A stretch of 64,000 bases of DNA, from positions 1,905,947-1,969,946 of the forward strand of contig JACBWW010000041.1 of assembly GCA_020086605.1 (NCBI GenBank), read 5' to 3'. This document shows, in pieces, positions 24,101-37,800 of this stretch. Within the stretch, counting starts at the first letter, position 1, and the number at the start of each line of letters is the position of its first letter. A model generated the notes under the pieces. The model was not told where the DNA came from and did no database searches. It worked only from the letters and a program-made list of their open reading frames with translations. Made by a program: the position numbers and the translations under genes. Source of the stretch: Lanius collurio. Lineage: Eukaryota > Chordata > Aves > Passeriformes > Laniidae.

Positions 24101-27100
24101 CATATTTATTACTTAAGCCCTGTGACATCAATTTGGCACTTGGAAAAACAGAACAGAGAAAACAGAGAGTGAGGGCTGTTTGCAGAGGAATGCTGTTGTG
24201 AAATGACAAAACACCCTGAATAACAGTGAATGAGCATTAGATTTCTTTTGGGGGCCCTTTCTGTTTCTATTCAGTTCAGTTCCTGCTCTGTAAGTGGCTG
24301 TGGGTGAAGTTAAGATCCAAACTGGAAGTTGCTATTCATCCAGGGAAATAATCCAGCAGCTTTGATTGCCAGGCTTGGAAGCTAATACTAATTAATTTCT
24401 GCAGAGTATGTATAATTTATTCTTCATTTTCCTGACTTGCTGTATTGCCAGTTACTAAACCACATAAAACCATAAAAAAGTAAATGCTTACCACAATAAC
24501 ATTTATTTTCTGTAAACTGAGGTGTTTTTCTTCACTCCCCATCTTTGTATAAGAAAATACAATATTGTGAGCAGCTATAAAATAAAGGTTAGGATAACAA
24601 AAATAATTAATTTGCAGAAAACTGATCTATTTTGCACCACTTGGAAGTATTTCTTACAAGCATGTAATTAGTCCTGTGCCATGGGACTTCCTCCTCCCAC
24701 CCAAGGAAAGGTTTTTTCCCCTTTCTTTCCTGAGGAGCAGCACTCCATTGCCTGCTGCAGAGCATTGCTGTTGAAATAATGGCAGCAGGGATTTTTTGTG
24801 TGTGTGTATCTGTGAATATTAAGCCCTTATCTCTTCTGCACTAACAGACTCTGCTTTGGACCTGGTGGAAAGTGTAAATTTTCTCCCAGCCATGTCTCTG
24901 CATCCAGCCTGCAGAGCGGCCTCTTCAGAGACCAGGAGATATCTAAATGTCTCTCAGAGGGACAGAAATTTTGCTTTAATAAAAAAAAAATCAGTGAGCC
25001 TGGTTGCACTTGCTTGATTTTTGAGTTAAACTCAGGCATTGTGAACTCGCTGCTGTGACTGGAGATAACGACCCGCTGAGAGGGTGGGGGTTATTTCCTA
25101 GAAACAAGTATTGCCTTAGATACCTGTGACTTTCATTCCTTTCAGGACGTGCCAATGCAGTATTTTCCATCTGAGTCACTGTCCTGGAGGTTGGAAGGTG
25201 CAAGGTTTTGACTCAATTCCGATTAGAGAGGGAGTGCCTTGTCTGCTCAAACACAGGGCAGTTATTCCCCAGTTATTTCCTTTCAAAACATGAATAGTTT
25301 TGTGTAGCTAAGTGATACAGGATGTGACTGGGTGAGTTGCTCACAGGGATTTAGATATAATAAATAAGAAAGTAAATCTGGTTTCATCATCCCTCTCCCT
25401 CGATTCATTGGGGAGGAAGTATTATTTTCTGCTCTCTGAAGAAAGGCTGTAATTTGAGCAAGTCCACAGTGCTGTGGTCAGAACCAGATACCAGCTGGTC
25501 CTAAACCACAAATTGGAATCCATTTTCATACACAAACATGTGGGAAACTTGTTGCTTTTGTTCCCAGAGATGAAAAGCCTAGGAAGGGAGCGTGACTTCC
25601 TGAGAGAAGGCTGGATCCATCTAATACAATATATGGCATTTATATATTTTCCTCACAGTCTGTACACTTTAGCAGAAGTGAGGAAGTTACACATGCCACA
25701 GCTTGAAGCCAAAAACACTTTTTTGTGAGTTTTCATTTTTAACTTGTGCAGATACAACCCAAATTAAATGACATGTAGCATCAGATCAGCCCCAAGCTCA
25801 CCCTCTCTGATCAAAGACACATTTAACCACATTTTTGCTGTTCTTCACCCATTTTGGAGCGAGGCTTTCGAAAGGAGTCTGTACCACATCTTTGCCAAGC
25901 ACCTAAACCTGCCAGTGATTAATTCATTGTCACTTTTTATCCCCAAGAAGCCCCAGAGGTGATTACCAGCTTAGCTCACTGTCTCTAAAAGGCAAGCCTT
26001 GTAAAGAGGTGGAGGAACTTGGGCTCAGAAGTCAAACTCAGAGAGGCAGCAGGGAAGAGGTTCAGTAGAAGTTCAGGAGTGCCTCCCAGTTGTACTCGTT
26101 TCCCTCTTTGAAGGCAGGATGAAGGTGGAGCTGCAGCTCACGTGGGTTTGGAGGGATTTCACTGTTCCTTCCCTGCTCACAGCTCCTCTTTTCCAGCAGG
26201 GCCTGAGGAGGGCAAAGTGCCCACCCAGCTGCAGACACACAGTGCACACCCCCCCTTTGCAGCAAACCCGGAGCGCTCTGCCCTGCTGAGATTAATTACA
26301 CCTAATGGTTAATTACTTACAGCTATTTTCCTTCCTTACCTGGGGATGTATTTCAGAGAGATGTGAGCTGCTCCTCTAATTACAGGCTGCTGCCAGGACA
26401 GGTGGGAATTCCAGGCTCCTGAGCAGTGTTCCTCCCACAGGACCAAAGTCTTCCAGCTTCCATCTCCACTCCAGAGCCACAGCACTGCCTGGCTTGGCAT
26501 GGCTGGGGTGGCACAGGGCTGTGGGAACACTGCCCATAATGCCCATAATGACCTACAAGGTGTCCTTGCCTTAAGGATCCATCCTCTTTCCAGAAAAAAA
26601 AACATTCCTGGGGCTGATCTCTCAGCTACCTGGGGTCTGAGAACAGCAGGCAAAACCCTTTTCTTCCTCCCTTCCCTATTTTGCACCTTTCCTGTAGCTC
26701 CATCTCATATTTCAGCTGGAGAAGATAACCCCTATTTTCTCATTTAGCAGGAAAAATAGGGAATAACCTTTTCTTCTCTTCTAAGATTGCTTAACCACGT
26801 GCCCCTTGCTCTGAAAAATGGACCTTATTACACTTTTAAGCTTGTTCAGCACAAACACTCTGCTAAATATTTTGTATTTTGATTATTTTTTTCTCATGGT
26901 GATCAGAACAGATCTGTTTCCTGTTTTGGCATGAATTTTCTTCCAGAGATGGAGGCAAGATGAAAGCTATGACCTCAAAATCTTCAATCCTCTTGGATTT
27001 TCCAAGGCCTTTGCCTCATGGAAACCAGCACAGTGGTGCACCCAACTCTTTACTGCTCTCACAACGCATCTGCATCACTTTATTTTGGCTTTAGCTGACG

Positions 27101-29249
27101 CTGAGGGTTAGAAAAGTAACCTACAATAACTCTCAGGAGTTTTTATTTTATCCAAAGTGAAACCAATCACTCATTAAGTAATGCTTAACCTCATGCAAAG
27201 CATGCTGGAGTCAAAGGGGATCAATGGAAATATTTTCTTTGGCTTCAGGTGGCCTGTGTGGCCTTAAAAATTAAGGATAGAGTTAAAATTCAAAATAAGC
27301 TACATCCATAGTTAGTTTTTTCTTCAGAAAGGCCTGTTGGGCTAAAAAAAGAAGGTTAAAAAAAGAACTTTGGTTTTTCTCTGCTGTACTAAAAATGGCA
27401 CGTTGTGTTTGGTTGTGGAATAAATAGTGCTCAAATGTGCAAAGAATTGAACTAGAGTTTGAATGGAATCCGTATAAAATTCAAGATGGGTTTTTTTTTC
27501 CAGTGGCAAGAGGAAGAGAAGTTGTTTACTCTGAAAGCTTCATAGGAAAATATAAATGCACTCAAGTGATGTATGGAACTCTGAGAGAGGTCAGACTCCT
27601 GAGGTATCAAGATGAAGAGTAAATTATATCACTGATTGGAAATCACAGCAGCCAAAAAGATCATTAACAGCTCAGGACCAGAGAGCGTGGGGGGGGTTAA
27701 AAATAGAAATGTGTCTGTGCCTTGACATGAGACTTATTCACCCTTAAGCTATTTAAGAGTGCAAAATATTTGTAGGACAGTATCTTGGAAACACAATGAC
27801 ATGGAAATCCAGGAGATTCAGACTCACCCTGGCAGCCCTGTGGGGTGGGAGCACCTTCCTCCTCGGATGCACCGACTGACAGCGAGTTTTGCTGCAAGCT
27901 TGGGATGGCAAAAAGCAAACAGGGATTCAGCAATGGGTCAGAAATGGTCCACAGAGCCTTTTCCAGCAGGAATCTTCCCCCTGGTCTGCATTTTCTCTTG
28001 GACCAAGCAAACTGGTGTCATGACTTTCCTCTTCAACACATTAAGACATTGGGTTTGGGACTATTTTCTTTTTCTTTGCTCAAATCAGGGCTGGGAAGTG
28101 GTTTTGTACTCATGGTTTTGAGGCAGGAGCATGCCAAGGACAGGGTGAATGCATGTCATGGGCCTGCTGTCGTACCAGCACAGAATTCAGCTTTGTATTT
28201 GCACAAATGAAATATTTGGTTTGCTGTCTTTCAGCAAACCTGGCTCACATGGGGACTGTGAGTCACATCAAGGCACGGCCAGGTATTCTTTGATCACTTC
28301 CAGATCCCTGCTTCCCTCCTTTATTTTTTTCCCCCCTCTATTCCAGTTAATCCTTATTAGCATAATCCTGCCCCAAATTTGCTATTGGTAAAAGCAAACT
28401 TTTTTTCCTTGTGTCCCAAATATGAAAAAAACTTTCAGGAGAAGTACCACAGTGCAGGTCTTTTTCTGGAAGGCATTACCTGGTATCTTATGAGCTCACA
28501 TGTGCTATTTTCTCTTTAAGAACCCACAACCCCACGCAGTTACCAGCGAGATTGTGATTTACCTCTTCTGGTGTCCATGTCCATTCTCTCAGGACACAAT
28601 TCCCACCTCCTAACTAAATGTCCTCTCTTGGAACATCAATATTTTCCATCGAGGAAAGAAGGACTGGCATTAGGTCTTGTGCTTTGCCTTCTCACAGAAC
28701 AGTTAAATGGAAAAAGGAGAAAAAAATTGCAAACAGGAATTGAGGTTCTGAGCCCAGCTTTGCCTGGACAGGTCCCTCAGGGCAGAGAAAATGTGACAGC
28801 CACAGCGAGCCATTCTGCTTCACTTCAGGGCTGAATCCAGCAAGATGTGGTCAAAAGGCTCCCCAAATTTCACTCCTGTAGTTTCACCACTTCATTCTTA
28901 ATAATGAATACAGTTTCCAATTAAAAAAGAAACAAAGCAAATAGCATTCCTTCTCATTGCTGGCCCCTTTCAAGTATCTTAGTTAAAGCCTTGTTATTTT
29001 CTCCTAAATGCCTAGGATTAAATCAGAAGAAAAGGAAAGCTTTTCATATTGTAGCATTTCATATTCTGTATGTCAAAAGCAGCCAAAAACTCCCTTTGTG
29101 CTCTTGGAGATGGATTTCAGGTGAGATTCACTCATCTCCAAGGGGGGCCCCAAAGCAGCTCAAACACCAGATCTCCCTGGGACATTTTTAGGAAGATGTC
29201 TGTACACTCAGAGCACCAGGAGGGTTGGGAACAGAACCTGTCCCACAGG
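21120..29249. other. ANO1-FADD intergenic region, no gene recognised
   Basis: About eight kilobases between the CR1 pair upstream of FADD and the presumed 3' end of ANO1. A weak LTR-like candidate lies at 23660-24083. A moderately GC-rich stretch at 22650-23100 has overlapping frames on both strands but no protein resemblance. No other exon, RNA gene or repeat could be supported. Confidence 0.6.
23660..24083 (+). repeat. Possible solo LTR-like element
   Basis: The stretch starts with TG, carries AATAAA at 24052-24057 close to its right end, and finishes near a CA. Its composition differs somewhat from the surroundings. No primer-binding site, internal coding region or target-site duplication could be confirmed, and I cannot name a family. 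This is a guess from shape only. Confidence 0.2.
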
Positions 29250-31593
29250 AGAAACTCTTGGATATTTAAGTTTATTTCAAATAAGTGTTCAAAGAAAAAA
29301 GAAGGAAAAAAAAAAAAGAAATAAACCAGATTTAGTATATATTTGCTTTTCTTTAAAAAATGATTCCATGAAAGAATTTTATAGATATCTAAGTAGTAAT
29401 ACAGATTTTTATATACAAAATTCCATTTCAAACAATTTACTGTACAAAAGAAAGTATAAGCAACTGTTACTATTCCATGATTTCAGCAAATAATGAAAAA
29501 ATTCGGCTAAGTATGTGTTCAGGATATAGTTCCACCATTTACAGGAATGTCAGTATTAAGTTGGGAATACCTTCAGGTCAGTATTTACAGATTAAATCCC
29601 CTTCGAGGACAATCCCTAAGATTTCTCTTCAGAATAGGTAGTTTGGCTTTCTCCTGGATCTTTTGGGCTACTGAGGAATGAGAGGAAGAACAGGTTTCCA
29701 ACAGAATGTGTGGACAGAATTCTGCTTGATTTATCCCCACTCCCAGTCCTATTGCAGTCAGTGGGCCTGACCTGGTAAACATTTACTACCAGGCATTGCC
29801 TTTATGTGGGAATAAATCAGGCAGGATTTGGCCCTGCAGAAACACTCTATCATAAGTTACAGATTTTAAAAATAGTGACATTCCTGCAAGTCAAAGTACA
29901 ACAGAAACAAGAGTTAACAAAATATAAGCCCTTTATTAATAAAAATCTTTGGTTGGATCAATATTTTAAATAACCTTCAAGAATATTTGGTTAATACCAT
30001 TTATCTTTCTTCCACATAATTTCTCTTCTGGTACCTTCTTTGGACAGACTACAGAAAAATATCAAGTTTATCACATACTTTAAAACAAATAAATATATCA
30101 AAAGCTATATATGGCATTCTTTTTAGAGTTCTAGCATTAATCTTTAAATTAGTTTGGCAAAGAAAAAAGAAAAGAACAAAAGAAATAACTAACTCCTCTT
30201 GAAAACAGTTTGGTTTTGTAACAAACCATACAGTAGCTAGACTTTAAAGAAATCTTTCCTTTTTATTTCCTTTTTCAATTTTATAATGCAAGTGCCATGG
30301 ACAAGACAAAGCAATAAAAAGAAATCAGGTTAATTGCACCAATGTTATTTGGAAGTGCAGTTTATCGGTCGACAAAGCAAAACTAAAACATATTATGCTT
30401 AAAAAGAGCAGTTCTGGTGGGATTTAACTAGTCCTGGTAAGCAAGGATTTCAGACTTATACTTTCAGGAAAAGCTCCTTGTACAAAAGACAGAGGATTTT
30501 AAGACAAAAGAAAAGTCCTGTAACTAACTGAAGGTCTGACCCTGCAGCCCCAGTGCAGGCAAAGCTCCCACTGGAGACGGGCAGTGGGATGCAGTTGGGA
30601 TTTACTCCCCTGGCACAGCCTCTGGGAAATGCCAGTCAACAGCAAAGTCTGTGGGAAGCACTGGCTGTGGAACACGGGGCAAGGGCTGCCTTCTCCTGCT
30701 CCAGAGGGCTACAGGGAAAAGCCTGGCTGGGACAGGGATGTGCTGAAACAACGGGGGAAAAAGGGAATTTCCTCAGCAAACAGCAGTGTCTGAGTGCTTG
30801 GCAGGGCAGGGAGAGCCACTGGAGCTCTCCATGTGCTCATTAACTCAGGGCATTTAACAAAATGCTCCATGACCACGGACCTGCTGGCAGGATCTCTGGA
30901 ATTGTGCTGCCGCTGCTGCCAAGAAAGCACTTCCCAGATTCCCTGGGCTGATGTTTCTGGAGGCAGTGGTGCCCTGGGGAGGGTCTGGGGGACACAGCAG
31001 GCTGCCACAAGTACCCCCTGTCACACCTGTGGGACTGCAAAGCTCAGATTCACAGAGCTAAACCCAGCCTTGGGAAGCAAGTCAGTCTGGTAGGCTTTAT
31101 GGAATACCAAGGAATACTGATTTTGGATATAATTTCTTGAGTTACCCCATGGACCTTCAAACCTGGGTTTACAAAAAATAGTTCAAGTTAGCATTATTGT
31201 TATTATTATGACTTCAATTTTAGCTTTATTTCATTAGCTAATTGATAGGCTAAGATCAGATTCTCAGAGAATATCTCTAGCAAGATGTCCTAAGTACCTG
31301 CATTTCTTGATGCACGCCAACACCGATAGTGTTACCTAAGGATGAAATATAAAAACTCCCTGCATTACTGCTTGTGCAAAAGGAAAAAAAACAAAACAAA
31401 ACAACAGAAAGCCAACATTGTCAGAAACAGAACGTGGTCCTCCATGTTTGCAAGAAGGGCATTTCTCACAAAGATGGCAGCGAAGTGGCAGCACATCCTT
31501 CCACACGCACCGGGTGTCCATCACCGGAGCCCTGCCCCTGACGCCATGGCTTTTGTCTCTGGAATGCCCCGACAGACTCAGCTCCCTCCTCTC
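29250..31593 (-). other. ANO1: Probable ANO1 3' untranslated region
   Basis: This is the continuation of the last ANO1 exon after its stop codon. AATAAA on the minus strand (TTTATT on plus) occurs at 31225-31230, 30262-30267, 29932-29937 and 29271-29276. The farthest would give a 3' region of about 2.3 kb, similar in scale to mammalian ANO1. The AT-rich, repeat-free character of 29300-30500 fits an untranslated region. The true end cannot be read without transcript data. Confidence 0.45.
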
Positions 31594-31854
31594 CTACACG
31601 TCCAGAGGATAGGAATGGCAGGAGGACAAGCTCCCACTGCGGCTCCTGGAGAGCCTGGGGCTGTGGTTGTTACAGTTTTCCCCTTTTTTCTTGTCCTTGT
31701 CTTTCCAGGTTTCCAGCATCTGCAGCTTCCCTTGCTCTTCCCTCATGAAGACCTCCACCATGAGAACTTTCTCCTTGTGAATCTGCTGGCTAATGTCCTT
31801 GGGAATGTCTGGGATAATCCAGTCAACAAATTCACTCATGAACATGACCAAGTT
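31594..31854 (-). CDS. ANO1: ANO1 last coding exon
   Basis: This exon completes helix 10 ('[18 protein letters not shown]') and encodes the cytosolic C-terminal tail ('[20 protein letters not shown]'), ending with stop TAG at 31594-31596. The acceptor AG is at 31855-31856. The first 50 residues are close to human. The last 35 diverge and are rich in Lys/Asp, then Ser/Arg ('[18 protein letters not shown]'). It adds 86 residues. Confidence 0.97.
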   Translation of the reverse strand, partial: NLVMFMSEFVDWIIPDIPKDISQQIHKEKVLMVEVFMREEQGKLQMLETWKDKDKKKGENCNNHSPRLSRSRSGSLSSCHSYPLDV

Positions 31855-34800
31855 CTGAAAATGAAGTGGTGAGAAAGTGTCAGTGAGCTTAAATGAAAGG
31901 GAGGCTGTAGGGAGAGGAAAGGGGCTGATTTGGGGGCACTTAGGAAGGAAAAATGAAGAGAGGACCATATTGGAGCTGCAATGCTCGACCAAATTCCCCT
32001 CAACTGCTTTGTGTGTGCTAGAAGTAGAGAAATACATCATAGGCCTCTGGGATTTATGAACCGATCCTGACAGAGCCACTCAGAAATCCAAAGGAATTTG
32101 TCTTTGCTAAGTGGCTCATGAGATTTCCATCAGGAAGGCAGAAACAAATACAAGAGGTAAAATGGCAAAAAATTGGTAAAACACATTCCAATTAAATGCT
32201 TCTGATTGAAAAACCTTGATTCGAGGAGAGGGAGGTCTTTTCCAAAAAGATAATTTTTAATCAAAAAACCCAACAAAAGTTTTGAAACAAGTTATTCTGA
32301 TGAGGCAGACTTAAAACAGTTGTGTCACAATAAGCAGCATCACTGTTGTGATTAAATAATGTCTTTAAAGGACAAATTAGAGGATTTTGGCTTCTTATTC
32401 AGATGCAAATTTAACTGGGAAAATTTTGAAAATCTCATTTCTTGGCTAGTTCTGAAAACGATTTTGGATTAAATTTATGCTGCTTCAGTGAAACTGTTGA
32501 TGTCCTATGGGAGAAATTGGTGGGACCTAATTAGCATCAGCCTTGTGCTTTGCTGCTCTCTAAGGTCATTAAGTTCTTCTGCACCAAACCAGTTCAGGGA
32601 ATCCCTGGGGATGAGTTGTTCCCCTGAGGATATACCAATGCCTGGGTGGGTGGGACAGAGAGGGGGATGAAGACAGGCAAATTTCTTTGGCTTTTCCATG
32701 AAACAACTGAGAAAGAAGCTATTTTTTTATCCCAGTAACTTATTTCCAAGTGCCTGCAGTGTAACCTACCTGGAAAACTATCACAAATGCCAATCTTGCT
32801 GCTAGGACAGCCCAGAAATCCTTTGAAATGTCATATTTGTTTTCAGACCAGGGGGGTTCTCTGTAATCTTTGTACCTGCAAAACAAGACTCAGTAAATCA
32901 GGGGTGCAATTCAGAAATGTTAGCACCAGAAGGAATTATTAAGCAACAGTCAAACAATAAATGGAACTGTCTAAAAGAAAGTTCACTGTATTAACCTCTC
33001 AGAAACGAGACACAGCTGAAAGTCTCCCTTAGCCTTCAAGTTTTACTCAAAATTAAAGGTTAATACATGTTAATACCCTCTGGTTACTACAAATAACATC
33101 AATTTTGCATAAGACAGAGTAAACTACACAGCACAGGTGATTTATTTTATTTTAAGATAGGTAAAAAACCAACATATATTTTTCAAACTAATTTTAAAGA
33201 CAAAAATACTGATCTCAGATTCATAGAAGATGTTTAACACATGATTAGCAAAAGATTGAAGCTCAGTTCTGCCATGTGAAAAGATGAGTTTTTCTTTAGT
33301 TATGGCTTACAGAAAATCTATGTGTTGATAAACAGGAGCAAGAAAAGTACATTAAATTCAAACCCACAGCATCCTGTCAATATTTTGAAAGAATTAGGGC
33401 TCTGCATTTTCCAATGATTTTAAAGTCCTTGGGATACGGATGGGGTTGGAAGAAGACAGAGGCTGGGACTGGAAAGCAAATAAATTTGGCATTTTGGTAT
33501 TGGACCACGATGCCAACACTTCCATTCTGTGCTGAAACTTGTTTGCCAACCTTGCTTAACCTCTGCCCAGAGAGCAGCAGGAGGAAACAAGGAGAAAGTA
33601 AAAACAAAGCTACCACAAGTGCAGTTTGGGTTGGTTTTGCTTTCATCTCTAAGTGAATTTTCTGTTTAGAGGTCATTTCAGCATATTTACTTACACTATT
33701 CAAATGCATAAAGAATATAATATAAAATAATATGCTTCAAAGGCAAGGTTTTTTACTTGGTAATTCGTGTGACTTTTTTAGTATGTGTGGATTAAAGTCA
33801 TCTTTGTTTTTTTCTCCCCTGGAATATCTCTTCCTTCCTTGCTCTCCTCTCCCTTTTCCTCCCTCCACTGTCCCTGTTTCAGCTTTGCTGGTCTAAGTGC
33901 TTTCACTGTCAGATTTGGCTTTGGCCCCCAGTTCTAAGAATTCAGAAGCTGAAACAGGTAACCATAATTTTCCTTTAAACATGAAAAGAATACATAGAAA
34001 TTGTCACAGGCAAATTTCTCCAGTGTGATGACACTTTAAAGAAGTCCTAAGTTCCAGTGCAGATAAGGATGTTACTGCTCTCATCAGGAATTGGAAACTG
34101 GGCCAAAAAAAAGAGGTCATGGTCATTATACCATGACATAACATCAGAGTGACATAATTTTCTTCCCTTAAAGCATCATTGTGCTGTTTATCATTATTTG
34201 TTACCGGAAAAGGGAATTCTTAATAATAAAAATCTTTGCATGGACAAGCACTGAATTAAATTAATGCTAATCTCCATTTCCCCAAATAAGCAGTGAATCA
34301 TATTCAGGCTTGTGATTACTTAACATGTGGGCAAGACATTCAAGGCAATGGCTCCATCTGACCTAAAAGGGCAGCAAAGTGCTAAGAAAGGTATTGAAAA
34401 CACAAAGAACCTGCCCCAGGAATGTCAGAATTTGCCCCACTCTTAGCCAGCTGTGAAAACCCTTCCCGTTAGTGATCATTCAAGAGAGTACCTGCATATC
34501 TGAACCTCGTAGCCAAGATCCAGGGGGTCGTTGGGAGCTGTTCCTGCTTGGAAATCGCTGACATTAAAAGAGGATAGTGTATGGTTGACGAAGCCATGCA
34601 TGGTGCCATTCTCACTGTACATGTACAGGTACACGAGGCGTGGAATGAAGTCGGATGTGAATGAGATCACAAATGCCTGAGCCACAAGAGCAGAGAGTGA
34701 GGGCAGTACCCAGGCAGAGCTTGAGTTCATCCCATCCTCACCCAAACAACCTGCACAGCTCAGGGGAGCCTGAGGGCCCTGAAAGTGGAGCATCCCCTGC

Positions 34801-37800
34801 ACCAACCAGGGGTTATCCAGTGCCCATCTCCCGAGGGGCAGCGCATCCCCCCCAGCAGTGCCACGCCAGCTGAAGTGTCTGCGTGGGTGACAACCTGAGC
34901 CCCCCAAAATGGAGCAGCTGTGCCCCCCAGCACCAGGGGGGAGCTACCACAGCTCTGCTTCCCCGTGTCCCTGTCACAGCTTCTCCCTGGTGCCTTGCAC
35001 AAGGTCCAATGGATTGATTTCCAGCTGCTTTTCCGTCCTGCACACAACTGACAGTGATTTGACTCTTCAAAGTCTCTTTGCATTGCAAAAGGACTTTAAT
35101 TGCATGTGGTTCTTAACTCCATCAGGATAAAAGGATGAGGAGACTGAGCCCAGTTTTATTTTTATGGCCACGAAAGTTGCATTTCATCCAGTTATTTAAA
35201 ATTTTCTAAAAAGATCGTGGAGAAAAGGCACGGCAGCCAGTTGGGCTGAGTTCCTCATGACTTTAGCTTTCCTCGTTTATCATCATTATGAAACATTGCC
35301 ACTGGCATAAATCTCATGTACGTGTGGAACAAACACAGTACAAAATGTTTTACTGATTTTATGGTAAAGAGGAGCAGTACACTGATCAAAGAGGGGAAAA
35401 TAACACGGGTATTGATGGAGAGAGGCTACACAGACCAAAAGAGAAAAACAGAAATTATTTCCAAAGGAAAAGAGGAGAAATGGGAAAGACAAACTAAGGC
35501 AGCATATGAAACAACCAAAAGAATGGGTTTGCCACAGCACAACAGAACCCTGGGGACAAAATGAAGGGATTGCAAGTCTGGATAACATAAAAAACCCCAA
35601 AGGAGTCCATGGCCATGTGGCCTTAAGCCCTACAGAGCTCCTGCCTTGCTGCATTGCAAACGTGTTGAACTTCAGCTGGCCTTTGTTTTCATCTTTCCCC
35701 AGCTGGGGTGTGAGGAGGATGATCATTGTGGGTGTCCATTCATATAGAATAGCACAGAAGTACATGCATTAATACATTAAGGGCTGCTAAATTTGTGTAA
35801 GATGCTTAATTAATTTTTTTTCAAGATTTTTCTGAGCTCTCTGAGTGGGGGAGCAAAGCAGCTCAAGGGCAGATTTTTGATGGAGGGATTCTGCACTCTG
35901 AGGAGCTGAACTGACTCTCACCTTACCCAAAATAGCCCTGAAATTATAAAATACATTTCATCCTACTGATAGTATTTCACAAGAGTAAAAGTAAGCAGCT
36001 GTGGTCATATTTGTTTGAAGGGCAAAACTGTTTCATGAAAACATTCTGGAAAAAAGCAGCAGTGACTAGTTACTAATTTATATTATTGCTACTGCTCTCA
36101 CAGCTTGAAAATAAACACAGCAACTCATCCTCTAATACTTCCAAAAATTTCTAAATCATATACTCTCACTTGATTTAAGGGGTTGGTGCTGAAGTAAAAC
36201 TAATGGAGCAGAATGGAAAAGCCAGCCTATTGAATTCAAATTTAATTCATGCTGATTTACTTACGTTTATGATGACAGCAAGCTTTCCAATACCTCTGAG
36301 GATGTTATACCAGATTCCTAAGGAAGGAGACAAGCATGTCAATGATGTTCTAGTCCTTAAAATTAGATAAATTACATCTTCAGTGCACACAGTTAGGAGC
36401 ATGCGTGGTTGTGCTGAGCTAGAATGATATTTTAAATAGAAAAAGAACAAATTATAAAAAATTAATTTACTGGCTTGTAAGCAAAGGGAGCCCAACTGTG
36501 TTTTGGCACCTATTTTTTTTTTTTTTGAGGTTTGAAGAATGAGATTGAACTGCAATGAATTGCAATTAACACCTTCTAAGAAACAAATTAGAAAAAAAAT
36601 AAAATCAAACCCCCACCACAATCAAAAAAATCAACATCACCCTCCCTATCACCTCCACCAGCAATCTGAGCCTGCTGCATCAAATCAGGGAGCCACAAAA
36701 CACCCCCAAAGCAAAGTCATGGCAAAACAAGATGTGTTCTTCACGTCTAGGATGAACCTAGGGCACAAGGATGAGTCCAAGGAAAAAAAGAAAGACTCTG
36801 CCTGTCCAGTAGAATGAACATAGAGTTTAATAACAGATAAATATCTCTGCTCTTGCTGCCTGGCTCTGTAACAAGGACAATTATTTTATTTCTACTTCTA
36901 TTTTTATTTTAATGAGTTTTCTAGTCCTAAATAAGCCCCATTTGGGAGAAGGAGCTCCCCATGACAAACACCCACAGCTGTTGGCTCCCCTGTAAGGACA
37001 GGACTGGGCTCTTGTCCCCACCCAGCCACAGAGCCCAGTTCCAGCTCCATCCACTGCAGTTTTCACCCTTCTGATGTTCCTGCTGAGTAGGGACAGAGGG
37101 ATACATTTACCCACAGACTTTTGAGTCTCCTCTCATTCCCAAGGCTATTTCTGAGGCCAGTCCAGAGCTATTAAATGTGGAAATTTTTGCTTCTGCATGA
37201 AAACTGCATTGCCAGGAAGGGCTGCTGTTGTCAGACCCGTGTGAGATATTTTTCTATATCATTGATCATTTTGATTTCAGAAGTGATAATGTTTACTTAA
37301 TGAAATATTCATCTGAATTTAAAGTTCTGTTCTTCCTATTTTAAAGGTAAAGCCTCAATAAATTATGGCAATTCACGGGTAAGCCACAGTCGAATGTTTT
37401 GACTTTCCCTATAAATATCTCCCTGTTATTGAAACCAGCTCAGCATAACAACATCCTGCCATCAATCCAGGAATAAACAAACAGGGATACAATAGCTATA
37501 TTCACTTACCTATATCCTTTGCTCTCACAGCTACCGGTCTCCTCAGCTCAGTAACAAATTTTTTGGCATCCAGACGGATTTCAATGATGTTGTTCAATAA
37601 AGCAAACAGAGGTGCCAGTGGGAAGGAGGCAACGAACAAAGTTACAAACCCAAACTGGATAACTGGAAAGAAAAAACAAAACATTTCAGTGCCTGTTGTC
37701 AGTATTTACCAAATGCAGCCATCACCACGTCAGTGCCAGCCCCCAAATTCTGGCAAGGTGGCAAGCTTGGGGAGACTCAATCCTATTTTCTGTGTCAGGC